Source of the DNA: CAZRNB01 sp964601355
GTDB lineage: Bacteria > Planctomycetota > Phycisphaerae > Sedimentisphaerales > Anaerobacaceae
Direction: 5' to 3'
Length of the DNA: 64,000 nt
NCBI GenBank assembly: GCA_964601355.1
Contig: CAZRNB010000001.1
Coordinates: 22,199-86,198 of the forward strand
The first letter of the stretch is position 1. Every line of letters starts with the position of its first letter. Under the pieces are notes generated by a model. That model had not been told where the DNA came from and did not search any database. It saw only the letters and a list, made by a program, of their open reading frames with translations. Shown here in pieces: positions 17,038 to 27,700 of the stretch. A program made the translations under genes and the position numbers.

Positions 17038-20010
17038 TTAATAGTTTACCGGACTGCCAACTTCCATATATCTTCTTGATCCCAGCGTTAGCTCCGCCAA
17101 ACCTTCAGGCCATAAGCTAAATACCACTGAATGGTCGTTCATCGACTCATCCACGCCATACGTCAAAGCAAAATTAACCCTGTGATATTTTCTCACGAGC
17201 GTTACTTCGCTGCGGACGTTTTGGCCGTAGTCGAAATCATACTGCTGTGAGAAGACGGCCGTATAACGCGGATCGAGCACATACGTAGCTGCGAAAGTAA
17301 AGGCGTTCGAGCCTTCCTGGCCGAGACCGTTTTCGAACCGTTTTAAATATCTGCTTCCTATGTAATAACTTAAATTAGGCCAGCGCAGAACTGAAACGCC
17401 GATATTAAACTGCTGCACAACTCCGCTTTGCATATCATAATTCAAATCGCTCAATATCGCCGTAACATCGCTCAGATTCCATATATAGTCCGCCGAGAAG
17501 TAATTGCGCCTTGGACCGAAGTTGTCACTGCTGCGTCTGTCCACCGGCGGTATCAAGGCCTGGCCAAATTTGCTGCTGTATCTATTTGCTAAGGGGATAA
17601 ACGGCTTATTCCAGATGAATCTGTCCGGCCCTGCGGATGCGTCATCTGAGTTATTTACCCATGTCACATCCGTATCCAGCCGCATCCAGTCAACGGTTCG
17701 CTCCTTGTCGCCGGCGCCTCGCTTTGTCTGCAGCCGCTGAGAAAGACCAATGTTCAGCGTATCTCGCTGCTCAATAACCGATTCATCCTGAGCAAAAGCA
17801 ACGGCTGTCAGCCGTGGACTTATAACGTGCCGCAAGCCGTTCAAATCCCAAAGACGCGACTTTGCATTTGGATAAATCTTCCAAAAAGGCTGCGTTGCCG
17901 CACGCATACCCGCCTCACCGAGCCAGACGGCATTTTCTGCCGGCTCAGCAGAGCCGTCGATATTGGTTCTGAAGCCGCTGCCGTCGTCATATCCGAATGT
18001 CCCCGCCAGGAAAGGCACAACTTTTGATCTGCCCAAAACCATCGGCAGGTCCATCTCATTTCTTGTTGAAGCAAACGTGTAAAAATCATTCAAGGCGGCT
18101 GATGAATCGCTGGTACCTAAACGCTGACGAAACTGGTCAAACTGGGTATCACTATAGAACGTCAGCGTATCGTTACGAAAAGATTGACCCGTCCAGTGAA
18201 ACTCGGCGCCGGGCAGCTCCTCTACTACGTTTTGAAAATCATTCATCCGAGCTTTGCCCAAAAAAGCCAGAGCCCAATTATCTTCGATGCGCTTTAAATA
18301 AAGAGCTGTCTCCTGCTCTTTATCGGTATAGAACTCGCCGCGATAAAACTGCTCTATAAAATTCTCATCGGAAATATAGCTTGCCTCAGCGGTTAGCTGC
18401 CAGTTGTACGGCAGAAAGTGCCTGTGCTGCCAACTGAACCGGCCGCGCAGGTCGCGCGGCGGCTCAAGGTCTCTACGGCTGCCGGCCCTTCCAAGCCTGT
18501 CCTCACCGGAGTCACTAATTATATAACCCAACATTCTGCCGAAATATTTTTCTCTTTCGTAACTAATCTCTGCACCGCTGCCTAAGCCGCGCTTACTATA
18601 ATAATCCAAAGAAACAGTGCTATCCGTCCCTTCAGACTCATGCAGACCCAGCAGCCGGGCCAGGTACCATTGAGTCTCAATCGACGTTCCCCAGGTGCTG
18701 TCATTACCGACACTAACACTTTTAAGCGGAACATCGGGCCTTTGAAGATTACTCCGCACGTATGGCCAATAAAAAAACGTTTTATCATACACCTTAAATC
18801 GCACATCCTTCATCTCTGCGTCGAAGCTGTCATCAGAAAGCCTGCCGCTTCGCTCATCAACAGGCGTAGTATCTGTAATACTTATTTTCGAAGCGTTAAC
18901 TGAAAGCTGCGGCAGATAAAATTCGCTTGTTGTCAGGGTAATATCGTCAGCCGTAAATGTATTTTCCGCCAGCTGTTTTAGCTTTGCCGCTCTGATATAA
19001 ATCGGTATCCCCCTGGATGCATCAAAGGTCCTGGCTACCGCATTTATCGCAAGGGCTTGTTTCCGGTGGAAATCATAGTAAATCTCGTCCGCCCGGATCG
19101 TTCGCTGCCCCTCTGTCATCACTACGTCACCGGACAGATAAATCGCCTGCACCTTCCCGGTTGCCAAAACATCCTCGATACCACCGGTTTGGCCGGAACC
19201 TTCATAAGTCTGCTCGGCAAAAAATATAACTGCATTATCCGCCTGCAATTCCAGCAGACGGCCGGATTCATCCTGTTTTTGCCACAGATAAAACCTGCCG
19301 ATAACTGTTCCGATCTTTGCTTTAACGTCCCATTCTATTCGCGGCGCAACACCTCCGGCAGGCGATAGATTGATCGGATACAAAAAATAAGGTTTCTTTT
19401 CCTGCGGCGTAATAGGCAGCACCTCTTCAGACTCCAGGCCCTCTTCTGGCGGCGTCAAAATCGGCTTGAGCTGAGGCTCCGCAGGACCGACGGCGGCAAA
19501 GGCTTTTACATACAGCTCCAAACCACGGGGATCCTCGGCTTCTCTTTTTTCCGCCGTCACAAAGACTTCGCCTCTGAAGCCGAAACTAACTACCGTGGCT
19601 GTGCCCTGTTCAATCAGGACCTTCTTCAAAAAGATAGGCTCGGTATCTTTAGCCTCTTCGGCTGATATATTGCCCTGCAAATACATCCTCACTTCGTAAC
19701 CAGTGGCTAAGCCACCAGCTAACGCGCTGTCTTCGCGCTTAGTCACGACATTTGTAAGCCAGACAACGGCACTATCGCTCTTTAACATGGTATCGCCGAA
19801 AACAAACGAAAAGCCCTTTTGGAAAACAAGAATGTGCTCGTTTCCCCTTTCAGTGCTTATCTGATGACTTACAACCTCCCGCCCGGCCAAGTGCAAATTC
19901 CGACCGATAAAAACCAGCTTTGCATCTTTATTACCGGCGAACGATAACTCCATCGGCAGCAAAATTATAATTGTAAAAAGAGTAAAAATGACTGGTTTTC
20001 TTTGTCCCAT
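17038..20010 (-). CDS. lptD: LPS-assembly protein LptD (OstA) family, outer-membrane beta-barrel
   Basis: Expected outer-membrane translocon for lipopolysaccharide. The ATG at 20010 follows TAAGGTTAGT and gives a clean signal peptide (QRKPVIFTLFTIIILLP ... FAG, about residues 1-26), so it is preferred over an in-frame start at 20064. An N-terminal OstA-like beta-jellyroll region follows, where DEIYYDFHRKQALAINAVAR and ADDITLTTSEFYLPQLSV are recognisable. The C-terminal ~600 residues alternate aromatic and polar positions like a large barrel (VSLDYYSKRGLGSGAEISYERE; FSADYIWNLSDVTAILSDLNYD). Total length is 990 residues; E. coli LptD is 784. No LptE gene is visible nearby. Planctomycete LptD sequences are very divergent, so the call rests on layout and OstA words. 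Confidence 0.75.
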   Translation of the reverse strand: MGQRKPVIFTLFTIIILLPMELSFAGNKDAKLVFIGRNLHLAGREVVSHQISTERGNEHILVFQKGFSFVFGDTMLKSDSAVVWLTNVVTKREDSALAGGLATGYEVRMYLQGNISAEEAKDTEPIFLKKVLIEQGTATVVSFGFRGEVFVTAEKREAEDPRGLELYVKAFAAVGPAEPQLKPILTPPEEGLESEEVLPITPQEKKPYFLYPINLSPAGGVAPRIEWDVKAKIGTVIGRFYLWQKQDESGRLLELQADNAVIFFAEQTYEGSGQTGGIEDVLATGKVQAIYLSGDVVMTEGQRTIRADEIYYDFHRKQALAINAVARTFDASRGIPIYIRAAKLKQLAENTFTADDITLTTSEFYLPQLSVNASKISITDTTPVDERSGRLSDDSFDAEMKDVRFKVYDKTFFYWPYVRSNLQRPDVPLKSVSVGNDSTWGTSIETQWYLARLLGLHESEGTDSTVSLDYYSKRGLGSGAEISYEREKYFGRMLGYIISDSGEDRLGRAGSRRDLEPPRDLRGRFSWQHRHFLPYNWQLTAEASYISDENFIEQFYRGEFYTDKEQETALYLKRIEDNWALAFLGKARMNDFQNVVEELPGAEFHWTGQSFRNDTLTFYSDTQFDQFRQRLGTSDSSAALNDFYTFASTRNEMDLPMVLGRSKVVPFLAGTFGYDDGSGFRTNIDGSAEPAENAVWLGEAGMRAATQPFWKIYPNAKSRLWDLNGLRHVISPRLTAVAFAQDESVIEQRDTLNIGLSQRLQTKRGAGDKERTVDWMRLDTDVTWVNNSDDASAGPDRFIWNKPFIPLANRYSSKFGQALIPPVDRRSSDNFGPRRNYFSADYIWNLSDVTAILSDLNYDMQSGVVQQFNIGVSVLRWPNLSYYIGSRYLKRFENGLGQEGSNAFTFAATYVLDPRYTAVFSQQYDFDYGQNVRSEVTLVRKYHRVNFALTYGVDESMNDHSVVFSLWPEGLAELTLGSRRYMEVGSPVNY

Positions 20011-20199
20011 ACTAACCTTAACTAATTTCGTTATGCGTCGTGCGAAGAAATTGGGCAATCCCACTCACGCAATACGCATCACGAATTATAGCTGCTAATT
20101 CGACCAACGCCAGAAAAAATCATTACTATAATATCGACAGCTTGATTTAAATATAATTATCATTTAAAAATGATTTCCTGAATAGACAAGAGGATTGCT

Positions 20200-20481
20200 A
20201 TGGCGAAAAATGAGTATTCAGACTATCAGAAAAAAGTTATATCAGGCTATTACGACAACCTTAATGCGATAATGCTCCAGAAATTAAGCGAGCTTGTAAC
20301 AGAATTGTACTTAGCCGATTCGCAGGCCAGGAAAGACCGGCTCTGGCAAAGGGCCAACAAGGCCATGTTAAATCTAAAAATCCCGCCCGCAATCATCAAT
20401 CATATTATGCAGAAAAAAGACGTGGAAGTTTTAGCCAAAAACCTCCAGGACTGGCTTGCCACAGCAAAAAAGAAAAAATAA
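20200..20481 (+). CDS. small conserved helical protein, unknown function
   Basis: 93 residues, strongly helical and basic, with no signal peptide or membrane segment. Sequence features: MAKNEYSDYQKKVISGYYDN start, a Leu/Ile-rich amphipathic middle (IMLQKLSELVTELYLAD) and a poly-Lys end (ATAKKKK). AGAGGA 8 bases upstream supports the ATG at 20200. I do not recognise the family; the size and composition would fit a nucleic-acid-binding or adaptor protein, but nothing more specific can be said. It faces away from lptD and is followed by a 10-bp-stem hairpin before pilT. Confidence 0.7.
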   Translation: MAKNEYSDYQKKVISGYYDNLNAIMLQKLSELVTELYLADSQARKDRLWQRANKAMLNLKIPPAIINHIMQKKDVEVLAKNLQDWLATAKKKK

Positions 20482-20489
20482 AAAGAACT

Positions 20490-20514
20490 ATCCGTCGCCG
20501 TGCTGGCGACGGAT
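20490..20514 (+). terminator. perfect hairpin after the 93-residue gene
   Basis: ATCCGTCGCC (20490-20499) pairs with GGCGACGGAT (20505-20514) around GTGCT. No T-run follows, so termination is uncertain. A related CGTCGCC/GGCGACG hairpin follows smc. Confidence 0.45.
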
Positions 20515-20645
20515 AAACTTAGCCTTTGCTTTAGTATAGTTGCGTTGATATACTATCACCATGCCTTCCCAAGTGGGATGGAATTTTCGATTTTTACTAT
20601 TAACAAAATACTGATTACTAACGACTAATTCCGGTGGAGGCAAAT

Positions 20646-21782
20646 ATGTCCGAAGGTTATCCTGAAACAGCGAAGGTCTATCCAACTGAAAAACTGGGTC
20701 AGCTCAGCATCCTCGATATGCTTGTCTATTTTGAGCAGCACGGAGCGCTGCGAGTCTCAGACCTGCACCTCAAAGTCGGCGCACCGCCCACGTACCGCAT
20801 TGACGGCGACCTGGTAAAACTCAAAGGCCCATCCGTAACTGCGGATATGGCAGCACGCCTTATTTACCCCCTTATAAGCGATGCAAATTTGAAAAAGTAC
20901 CAAAGCAAAAACAGCGTCGATTGCTCCTATCGGCTTCGCTCGCTGCAATTCAGAATAAATATCTTCAAAGAAAATGACGGGATAGCCGCAGCCATCCGGG
21001 CATTATCGCTGGACGTTCCAAAAATCGAAGACATCGGCTTCCCAAACAATGTCTGGGAGGATATTCTCGACCTCAAGCAAGGTCTGGTCCTCTTAACCGG
21101 CATCACCGGCGCCGGCAAATCTACAACAATCGCATCATTTATCGGCAGAATCAGCGAAAAACACGCCTGTCGGATGATAACCGTTGAGGACCCGATAGAA
21201 TACATCTTCCAGCAGAAATATTCGATTATCTCCCAAAGGGAGGTTGGAAGGGACGTCAAATCCTTCATTGAGGGACTGAAAGAAATGATGCGGGAGGACC
21301 CGGACGTGATATTCGTCGGCGAAATGCGAGACCCCGAGACCATAGCCATGACGCTTATGGCCGCCGAGACCGGCCATTTAGTCTTTTCCACGCTGCACAC
21401 CAGAGATGCGACCGGCACAGTGTCACGAATCCTGGACTATTTCCCGTCCGGCAGGCAGCAGGAAGTGCGAAATCAGCTCTCGCTCGGACTTGCCTACATC
21501 ATCAGTCAAAAGCTCATACCGAAAAAAGACGGCACGGGCAGGATCGCCGCGATAGAAATCCTCAATAACAATTACGCCTGCGCCAACCTGATTCGCATCG
21601 GCAAGATAGAACAATTATATTCACAATTGCAGACAAAGACGCGAGAAAAACCCGATGAAAAAATGATAACGATGGAAAAGCATCTGGCGATGCTGGTAAA
21701 GCAGGACAAAATCGACCTGCTCGAAGCCAAAAAGTGGGCCAACGATCTTAAAGCCTTCACCGACTGTATGCAGCGAGAATAA
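20646..21782 (+). CDS. pilT: type IV pilus twitching motility ATPase PilT
   Basis: Cytoplasmic hexameric ATPase that retracts type IV pili. An N-terminal PAS-like domain (VSDLHLKVGAPPTYRIDGDL, the usual PilT opening) is followed by Walker A GITGAGKSTT, the Asp box VEDPIEYIF, Walker B DVIFVGEMRDPET and the His box TGHLVFSTLHT. The VSRILDYFP phrase and the C-terminal AIEILNNN region are also PilT-like; the canonical AIRNLIREGK is here CANLIRIGK. The ATG at 20646 is preceded by GGAGG and gives 378 residues, slightly longer than E. coli PilT. No pilus structural genes are adjacent, so it is an isolated copy. Confidence 0.9.
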   Translation: MSEGYPETAKVYPTEKLGQLSILDMLVYFEQHGALRVSDLHLKVGAPPTYRIDGDLVKLKGPSVTADMAARLIYPLISDANLKKYQSKNSVDCSYRLRSLQFRINIFKENDGIAAAIRALSLDVPKIEDIGFPNNVWEDILDLKQGLVLLTGITGAGKSTTIASFIGRISEKHACRMITVEDPIEYIFQQKYSIISQREVGRDVKSFIEGLKEMMREDPDVIFVGEMRDPETIAMTLMAAETGHLVFSTLHTRDATGTVSRILDYFPSGRQQEVRNQLSLGLAYIISQKLIPKKDGTGRIAAIEILNNNYACANLIRIGKIEQLYSQLQTKTREKPDEKMITMEKHLAMLVKQDKIDLLEAKKWANDLKAFTDCMQRE

Positions 21783-21799
21783 ATACGTTGTGCGTCTTA

Positions 21800-21889
21800 T
21801 AAGTGCCTAAAGTGAGCTAAAGTGTCTAAAGTGAACTAAAGTTGTTGTTCTTAACTTTAGGCACTTTTAACTTTAGTCACTTTAGTCAC
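21800..21889. repeat. quasi-palindromic repeat, 'GTGCCTAAAGTGAGCTAAA' family
   Basis: AGTGCCTAAAGTGAGCTAAA with GTGTCTAAAGTGAACTAAAG is answered by CTTTAGGCACTTTTAACTTT and AGTCACTTTAGTCACC. Words are ~9-10 bp. Copies at 39305-39416 and 50678-50728. Confidence 0.75.
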
Positions 21890-21935
21890 CGGCCCTTCGT
21901 ATTAACAATGAACAATAAACTTTTTGCGGAGCGGG

Positions 21936-21972
21936 ACGAGTATCGAGTATCCAGCATCGAGTATCGAGTATG
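21936..21972. repeat. repeat of the 'GAGTATCGAGTATC' family running into a start codon
   Basis: ACGAGTATCGAGTATCCAGC then ATCGAGTATCGAGTATG. The final ATG is the start of the downstream zinc-ribbon gene, so the repeat replaces any normal ribosome binding site. Confidence 0.6.
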
Positions 21973-22863
21973 ACCATAGAATTTAACTGTCCCTATTGCG
22001 AGGCTCTGATTGCCTTCGACAGCAAACACTGCGGCAAACGCGCACGATGCTTAACCTGCGGACAGCTCTTCATAATACCTTCTAAAGACTTTGAAAAAGC
22101 GGAGAAAATTAAGCCTAAAATTGAAAGAGCTGAACCACTGCCCGGCTTTTACCGAGCCGTATTTGTCGGAAGCTGGAAGTTATTCATCAATCCAGAAAAC
22201 GCAACCTCAATTGTGTTCGTTTTCGTAGCGATATGCTTTAAATTTCTTTTCGGCAGAGGGATATGCTGTATGAATCATATCTCATTTATAGTTGTCTGGG
22301 GCTGGCTGCTGGGATTCTACCTGAATATTATCTATGAGACGGCATACGAGATAGATAAGCTGCCAAAAATTTACCTCGGTACAAGCATTACATTTCTGTG
22401 GTACATTATTAAGCCGCTTTTTATTTTCTTATGGACTATGGCGTTCTTGGAGCTTCCATTTATTATCACACTGAGCATCTTACAAAATAAGAATTTGACT
22501 GTCGAAAATATGTGGCGGTTAGGAATCGGACTACAATTGCTGCTTCAAACTCTATTTATTCTTGGCTTATTCCTTTTTCCAATGGCGATATTAACTATTG
22601 CGGTCGGTAGAGACATCACCTTATTAAGGCCTGATTACGTTTTCAAGCCGGTTTTTAGAAAACCTGGGCCGTATTCAGTATCCGTGCTACTACTTGCCAC
22701 TGCGGCTATTATTGAGATGCAAACGAGGTCATTTACCGGTATAAATCTTACTGTAGATGTGGTCTATTTAATGTTGGACCTTTCAGCCCAGGTGATTGCC
22801 ATCATTTCTATGCGTGCGATCGGCCTATTCTATCGCCACTATAGCTGTCATTTTGCATGGTAA
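21970..22863 (+). CDS. zinc-ribbon-headed integral membrane protein, unknown function
   Basis: 297 residues. An N-terminal zinc-ribbon-like knuckle (CPYC ... CGKRARCLTCG, about residues 8-31) is followed by a charged linker and about six hydrophobic stretches (for example ATSIVFVFVAICFKFLF, FIVVWGWLLGFYLNI, LLLQTLFILGLFLFPMAIL). The head is like the 'C-x2-C ... R-C-x2-C' ribbons that start many planctomycete membrane proteins. No enzyme motif is visible. The ATG is formed by the last bases of a dispersed repeat and has no recognisable Shine-Dalgarno. The true start could only be a little later, since CPYC is already at residue 8. Confidence 0.7.
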   Translation: MTIEFNCPYCEALIAFDSKHCGKRARCLTCGQLFIIPSKDFEKAEKIKPKIERAEPLPGFYRAVFVGSWKLFINPENATSIVFVFVAICFKFLFGRGICCMNHISFIVVWGWLLGFYLNIIYETAYEIDKLPKIYLGTSITFLWYIIKPLFIFLWTMAFLELPFIITLSILQNKNLTVENMWRLGIGLQLLLQTLFILGLFLFPMAILTIAVGRDITLLRPDYVFKPVFRKPGPYSVSVLLLATAAIIEMQTRSFTGINLTVDVVYLMLDLSAQVIAIISMRAIGLFYRHYSCHFAW

Positions 22864-22931
22864 AATACGGATGATACCAGGCAAATTAGACTTGACGCAA
22901 GTAATTGAGAAACATAGTATTTAGAGTAAGA

Positions 22932-23002
22932 GAATTTTGAATTTAGAATGTAGAATCCAGAAAATTCAATTCTCAATTCATCATTCTTAATTCTTAATTC
23001 TA
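22932..23002. repeat. quasi-palindromic repeat, 'AATTGAGAATTTAGAATTAA' family
   Basis: GAATTTTGAATTTAGAATG and TAGAATCCAGAAAATTC, then AATTCTCAATTCATCATTC and TTAATTCTTAATTC. It occupies the gap before the FlgI-like gene. Confidence 0.7.
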
Positions 23003-23057
23003 CCGAAATGACCCTGTTCATCTGATAACCTGATTTCCTTTTTAGGCATTTAGACTT

Positions 23058-24662
23058 ATGAAACTGGTCAAAAACAAAAAAGTCTTCTTAATAGCTATAT
23101 TGCTTGCCGTCTGTTTTGCAGTCGGCTGCGGCAGGATATTTAGCACTAAACGCAGCTCAAAAGAACCGGCACCTAAGCTGGGTCCTACAATAGGAACGTT
23201 AGCCGATGTAATCGTGCCGGAATCGATCGCTGTGGAAGGTTACGGAATAGTGGGAGGTCTTAACGGAACAGGCTCGGCTGAATGTCCGCCGCCTGTTAGA
23301 GTATATCTAAAACAATATATACTCACGCAGCTGCCGGAACGCATAGATATAGGCAAATTTATCGAAAGTCTCGATACTGCCGTAGTACGTGTCGAGGGAG
23401 TAATACCCGCAGCGGCATCGAAGAACCAGTCCTTTGATGTGAAAGTAACCGCCCTTCCGGGCACACAGACAACCTCACTGGAAAACGGCTGGCTCTACGG
23501 CACGGAGCTTATCCTTAAAGGAACCTTCGGCATAAGTACAAGGGTCATGGCTAAGGCAGAAGGACCTCTGTTCATAGATAAAATCGATGTTCCCAGGGTG
23601 GATACAAAACTTGCATACATATTGGGCGGCGGTAAGGTTGCCGAAGAAAGCATTATAAATCTGGTTATCCGCAAACCCGACTATAGAATCACCAGCCTCG
23701 TTCGCAACCGTTTAGACGAACGTTTCGGCTTTGGCATTGCTAAGGCGGTCTCAGCCAGCCGGATCGAATTGAACGTGCCGGCCAAATATAAAGAACAAAA
23801 ACAAAAATTTGCCGGGTTAGTTAAAGCGCTTTATCTTGATAATCAGCCGCAAGCTACTCAGGAAAGAATCACAACCTTAGTCAACAAACTTGCAGGCCCA
23901 CAGGATAAAGGTGAAAGTGAAATCGCTCTTGAAGCCATAGGCAATGAATGTCTCAATGCACTGTCGCTTTTTTTAAATTCCTCCGAGGAGCAGGTCCGGC
24001 TGCGAGCAGCCAGATGCATGCTTAATCTGGGCGGCGACCAGGGCCTGCCGATTCTTCGGGGGATAGCAATGGACAGGAGCTCCACTTACAGGCTTGAAGC
24101 CTTACAGGCGATAGCCACAGCAGCAAGGCGTGAAGATGTCGCCGCAATATCACGGAAATTACTTCGTGATAATGATTTTGACATCCGGCTGGCAGCGTAT
24201 GAACAATTGCATAAATTAAAAGATTTTGCTGTAACACAAAGACTCGTGGCACGCAGTTTTTATCTGGAACAAACCGCACAAACCGAGCATAAGTCTGTCT
24301 TCGTTTTGCGCAGCGGCCAGTCGAGAATTGTACTATTCGGCGCACCAATTTATTGCCGCGATGATGTTTTTGTGCAGTCGGCAGACGGCAATATAACAAT
24401 AAATGCTTCGCCCGGCGCCGAATATGTCACAATAATACGCAAACATCCCAAACGGCCCGATGTAGTTCTGCAATTGAAAAGCTCCTTCGATCTGGCCGAT
24501 ATTATTATGACACTATGCGAAGAGCCTCTGACAAAAGAAAAGCAGGAACGTCAGGGTTTAGGAATCTCTTATTCCGACATAATATCCCTTTTGAAACAGA
24601 TGTGCGACAAAGGAGCAATTACAGCAGAGTTTCGAGCTGGGCCCATTCCTAAAATCGGCTAA
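23058..24662 (+). CDS. FlgI-like lipoprotein with HEAT-like repeats
   Basis: 534 residues with a lipoprotein signal peptide: hydrophobic LIAILLAVCFAVG followed by Cys24. Residues ~45-230 read like the flagellar P-ring protein FlgI: an EGYGIVGGLNGTG motif (FlgI has GYGLVVGLNGTGD), the AVRVEGVIPAAASKNQSFDVKVTALPGTQTTSLENG-like block (split here) on differing secretin-like strands, and a TRVMAKAEGP strand. The middle (about 285-400) consists of HEAT-like helices (SEEQVRLRAARCMLNLGGDQG; STYRLEALQAIATAARRED). The last ~130 residues return to beta-rich sequence. No flagellar genes are near, so this is probably an envelope protein using the P-ring fold, not a flagellum part. It directly precedes smc. 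Confidence 0.72.
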   Translation: MKLVKNKKVFLIAILLAVCFAVGCGRIFSTKRSSKEPAPKLGPTIGTLADVIVPESIAVEGYGIVGGLNGTGSAECPPPVRVYLKQYILTQLPERIDIGKFIESLDTAVVRVEGVIPAAASKNQSFDVKVTALPGTQTTSLENGWLYGTELILKGTFGISTRVMAKAEGPLFIDKIDVPRVDTKLAYILGGGKVAEESIINLVIRKPDYRITSLVRNRLDERFGFGIAKAVSASRIELNVPAKYKEQKQKFAGLVKALYLDNQPQATQERITTLVNKLAGPQDKGESEIALEAIGNECLNALSLFLNSSEEQVRLRAARCMLNLGGDQGLPILRGIAMDRSSTYRLEALQAIATAARREDVAAISRKLLRDNDFDIRLAAYEQLHKLKDFAVTQRLVARSFYLEQTAQTEHKSVFVLRSGQSRIVLFGAPIYCRDDVFVQSADGNITINASPGAEYVTIIRKHPKRPDVVLQLKSSFDLADIIMTLCEEPLTKEKQERQGLGISYSDIISLLKQMCDKGAITAEFRAGPIPKIG

Positions 24663-24770
24663 TTATCAAGAAATAACGAACCGTCGGCCGATAATAGTAT
24701 TAAATATCAACCTGAAGTGATTGCGTGACTTTAGTATATTTATTATAGGACGTTAATAATAGGGTGAAAA

Positions 24771-27700
24771 ATGAGACTTGAAAAAATCGTTCTTGATGGA
24801 TTCAAAAGCTTCGCAGACAAAACAGATTTTAATTTCAGATCATCAATAACCGCTGTCGTAGGACCCAACGGCTGCGGCAAAAGCAACGTTGTCGATGCGG
24901 TAAAATGGGTGCTCGGAGAGCAAAGCGTCAAAAGCCTTCGGAGCGACCAGATGGCCGATGTGATATTCGGCGGCAGCAGCAGCCGTAAGCCGCAGGCGGC
25001 AGCCGAAGTCAATTTGTTTATTTCAAATCCCGATGGAAGCATAACAGGCAAATTACCGCTCGCTTCTGACGAAATACAAATAAGCCGCAGAATATACAAA
25101 AATGGTGAAAGCGAATACCGAATAAACAACAACATCTGCCGGTTAAAAGACTTACGAGAGCTATTCATGGACACCGGCCTCGGTACAAAAGCCTATTCGA
25201 TTATCGAGCAGGGACAGGTCGAGCAATTGTTAAGCGGCTCGAAGATAGACAGAAGAGCCCTCTTTGAAGAAGCAGCGGGCATAAGCAAATATAAAGCGCA
25301 TAAGAAAGAAGCGATTCGCAAACTTGAACGCACCGAGCAAAATCTGCTGCGGCTTGTGGATATTTTAAGCGAAGTCACCAGAGAATTGCGAAGCATAAAG
25401 ATTCAGGCTGCCAAAGCACGAAATTACTTACAATACAGCCAAAGACTCAAAGAGCTGCAGGTCAATTATTGGCTGGCTGAATACGCCAGAAACCAAACCC
25501 AGCTTACAGAGAAGGCAAATTCCCTCGACCATATTGAGCAGCAGCTGCAGCAGGTGGATGTAGAAGTGGCAAAAGACGATGCTCTGCTCAGTAAGATGGG
25601 AGAAGAAAAAATCGAAATCGAGCATAAGCTGAACCATACCGACAACCTTCTGGTCTCTATCCAGAGCAAAATTGAGCAGCTTCTTCAGCGTATCGAGTTC
25701 CTGCGAACCAGAATAACAGAACTCCAGCAAAGGAAAGAAAACGCCGGCCTGCGTATCGAAAAAATACAGGAGCAGGAAAGGATTCTTCAGGAAAATTTGT
25801 CTGGTCACAAACAGGAGCAGGCCGACTGCGAAAAAATGCTGCAGGAAAAAAGCAGCTCCGTCGAGCAGACCCAAAAAGCAATCCAGCAGATTAATGCGGA
25901 CTGTGCCTCGCTCGAGGCAGATTTGGAAGACAATAAGTCAGGTATTATAGATATGGTTCGCAGAACCGCACAACTGCACAATGAAATTCAAAGCATTTCA
26001 GTCTATCGCAATAATTTGTCTAACCAGAAGGACCGCCTTGCAGGCAGAGCGGAAACCGCCAATGCCGAGCTTGAAAAACTCTTTGCTGAAAAAGCACAAT
26101 GCAAAGCCCGCCTGGAGGACATCGAAAAAGTGCTGAGTGAGCTGCATCGGAGTCTGGATTCCAAACGCACAAGAGCAGAAGAAATTACCAGCCTTACCGA
26201 AGCAGATAATAAGCGATTGGCCCATACCAAAGAGGCACGCAGCGCATTGTGCAGCGAGCTGGCCGTATTGGAAGATATGGAAAAAAAATACGAGGGCCTA
26301 AACAGCGGGGTTAAAAGCATCCTGCAGAATAAAACCGTTGATAAATTAGATTATATCGAAGGCTTGCTGGCTGAAATAATAAAAGCTGATTTGCAGTACG
26401 CCAACGCGGTCGAGGCCGCTCTCGAAGGCAAGACCGACGCCCTGGTAGTTGATAACACAAACAGACTGCTTGCTGATACCGAAACCATTGAGAAGCTCGA
26501 AGGCAGAGTGAGCTTTATCTGCATGGACAAAATAGAGCCTTTTTCAGATCAGAAAGACTTTTCAAGCCGGTCAGGCGTCAAGGGTCGTCTTGCTGAATTT
26601 GTTAATGCCGAGAGTAAATATGCACCTTTAGTCTGGAAACTGCTGGGCAAAGTGATACTGGTTGATTCGATTGCGAACGCGATTGAGATGGCGAACGAAA
26701 ACGGCAGTGATTATACGTTTGTCACTTTAAAAGGTGAATCCGTAAGCAACGATGGCACCGTGAAGCTTGGGCCGATGAGCAAGCCGGCCGGGCTGATATC
26801 TCGCAAGAGCCGGCTGCGCCAATTGGAACAAAGTATCGCAAAAATACAATCCGAAATCACGATGCTCGAAGAGGAAATTGATAAGAAAAATCGGGAAAAC
26901 TCACATTTAGACAAGCTTTGCAAGGACCTGCGAACCGCCGTCTATGAAGCCAATACCGAAAAGATGCACATAACCTCAAAGCTGACCGTTTGCGAGCAGG
27001 ATATAAATCGGCTCAAAAAAGAGCAGCCTTTGATAGCCGGGGAGATCGACCTGCTGGAGGCTCAGATCGCCCAATCGGTGCAAAAAGAGTATGACTCACA
27101 GCAGAAATTGCAGGAGCTTGAGGCTGTTAATAAGCAGCGCACGGAACGCATAAAAGAGCTTGAGACAAAGTTCAGCGAACAAAAAGAGATGCAGCAGAGG
27201 CAGATGACCCTGCTTACCGACCTTAAGGTGGCTTTGGGACAAGCTGCCGAGCAGAGCCGGGCTTTGAAACAGATAATAATGAACCTGGAAAGCCAGGTGC
27301 GGTCAAACCGTTCGGCTGCAGAAACGGCACAGAATGAAATTAAAAGCTGCAGCGAGCAATGGCAGCAGGCTCAAAGAGACATCCTTGGCAGCGAAGCGGC
27401 TGTATCGGAACTTTTCGTCGAGAAGGAGCAGAACCAGAAAAACAATCAGCTTTTATATCAACAGATAGAAAAGCTGCTCAGCGAGAAAAAACAAATAGAG
27501 GAAACTCTGCTGCTTAAGCGGTCCGAAAAAGGCAAATTCGAGTCCGTCATAGGGGAGCTTAAAATAGAGCTGGGCCAATTGGAGGTAAAAAAACAGAACT
27601 TAATTGACAGGGTCCAGGAGGAGCTGCAGATTAACCTTGTCGAGGCATACAAAAATTATACGGACAGGGACGTCGATTGGGATAAGGTTCGGGAAGAGAT

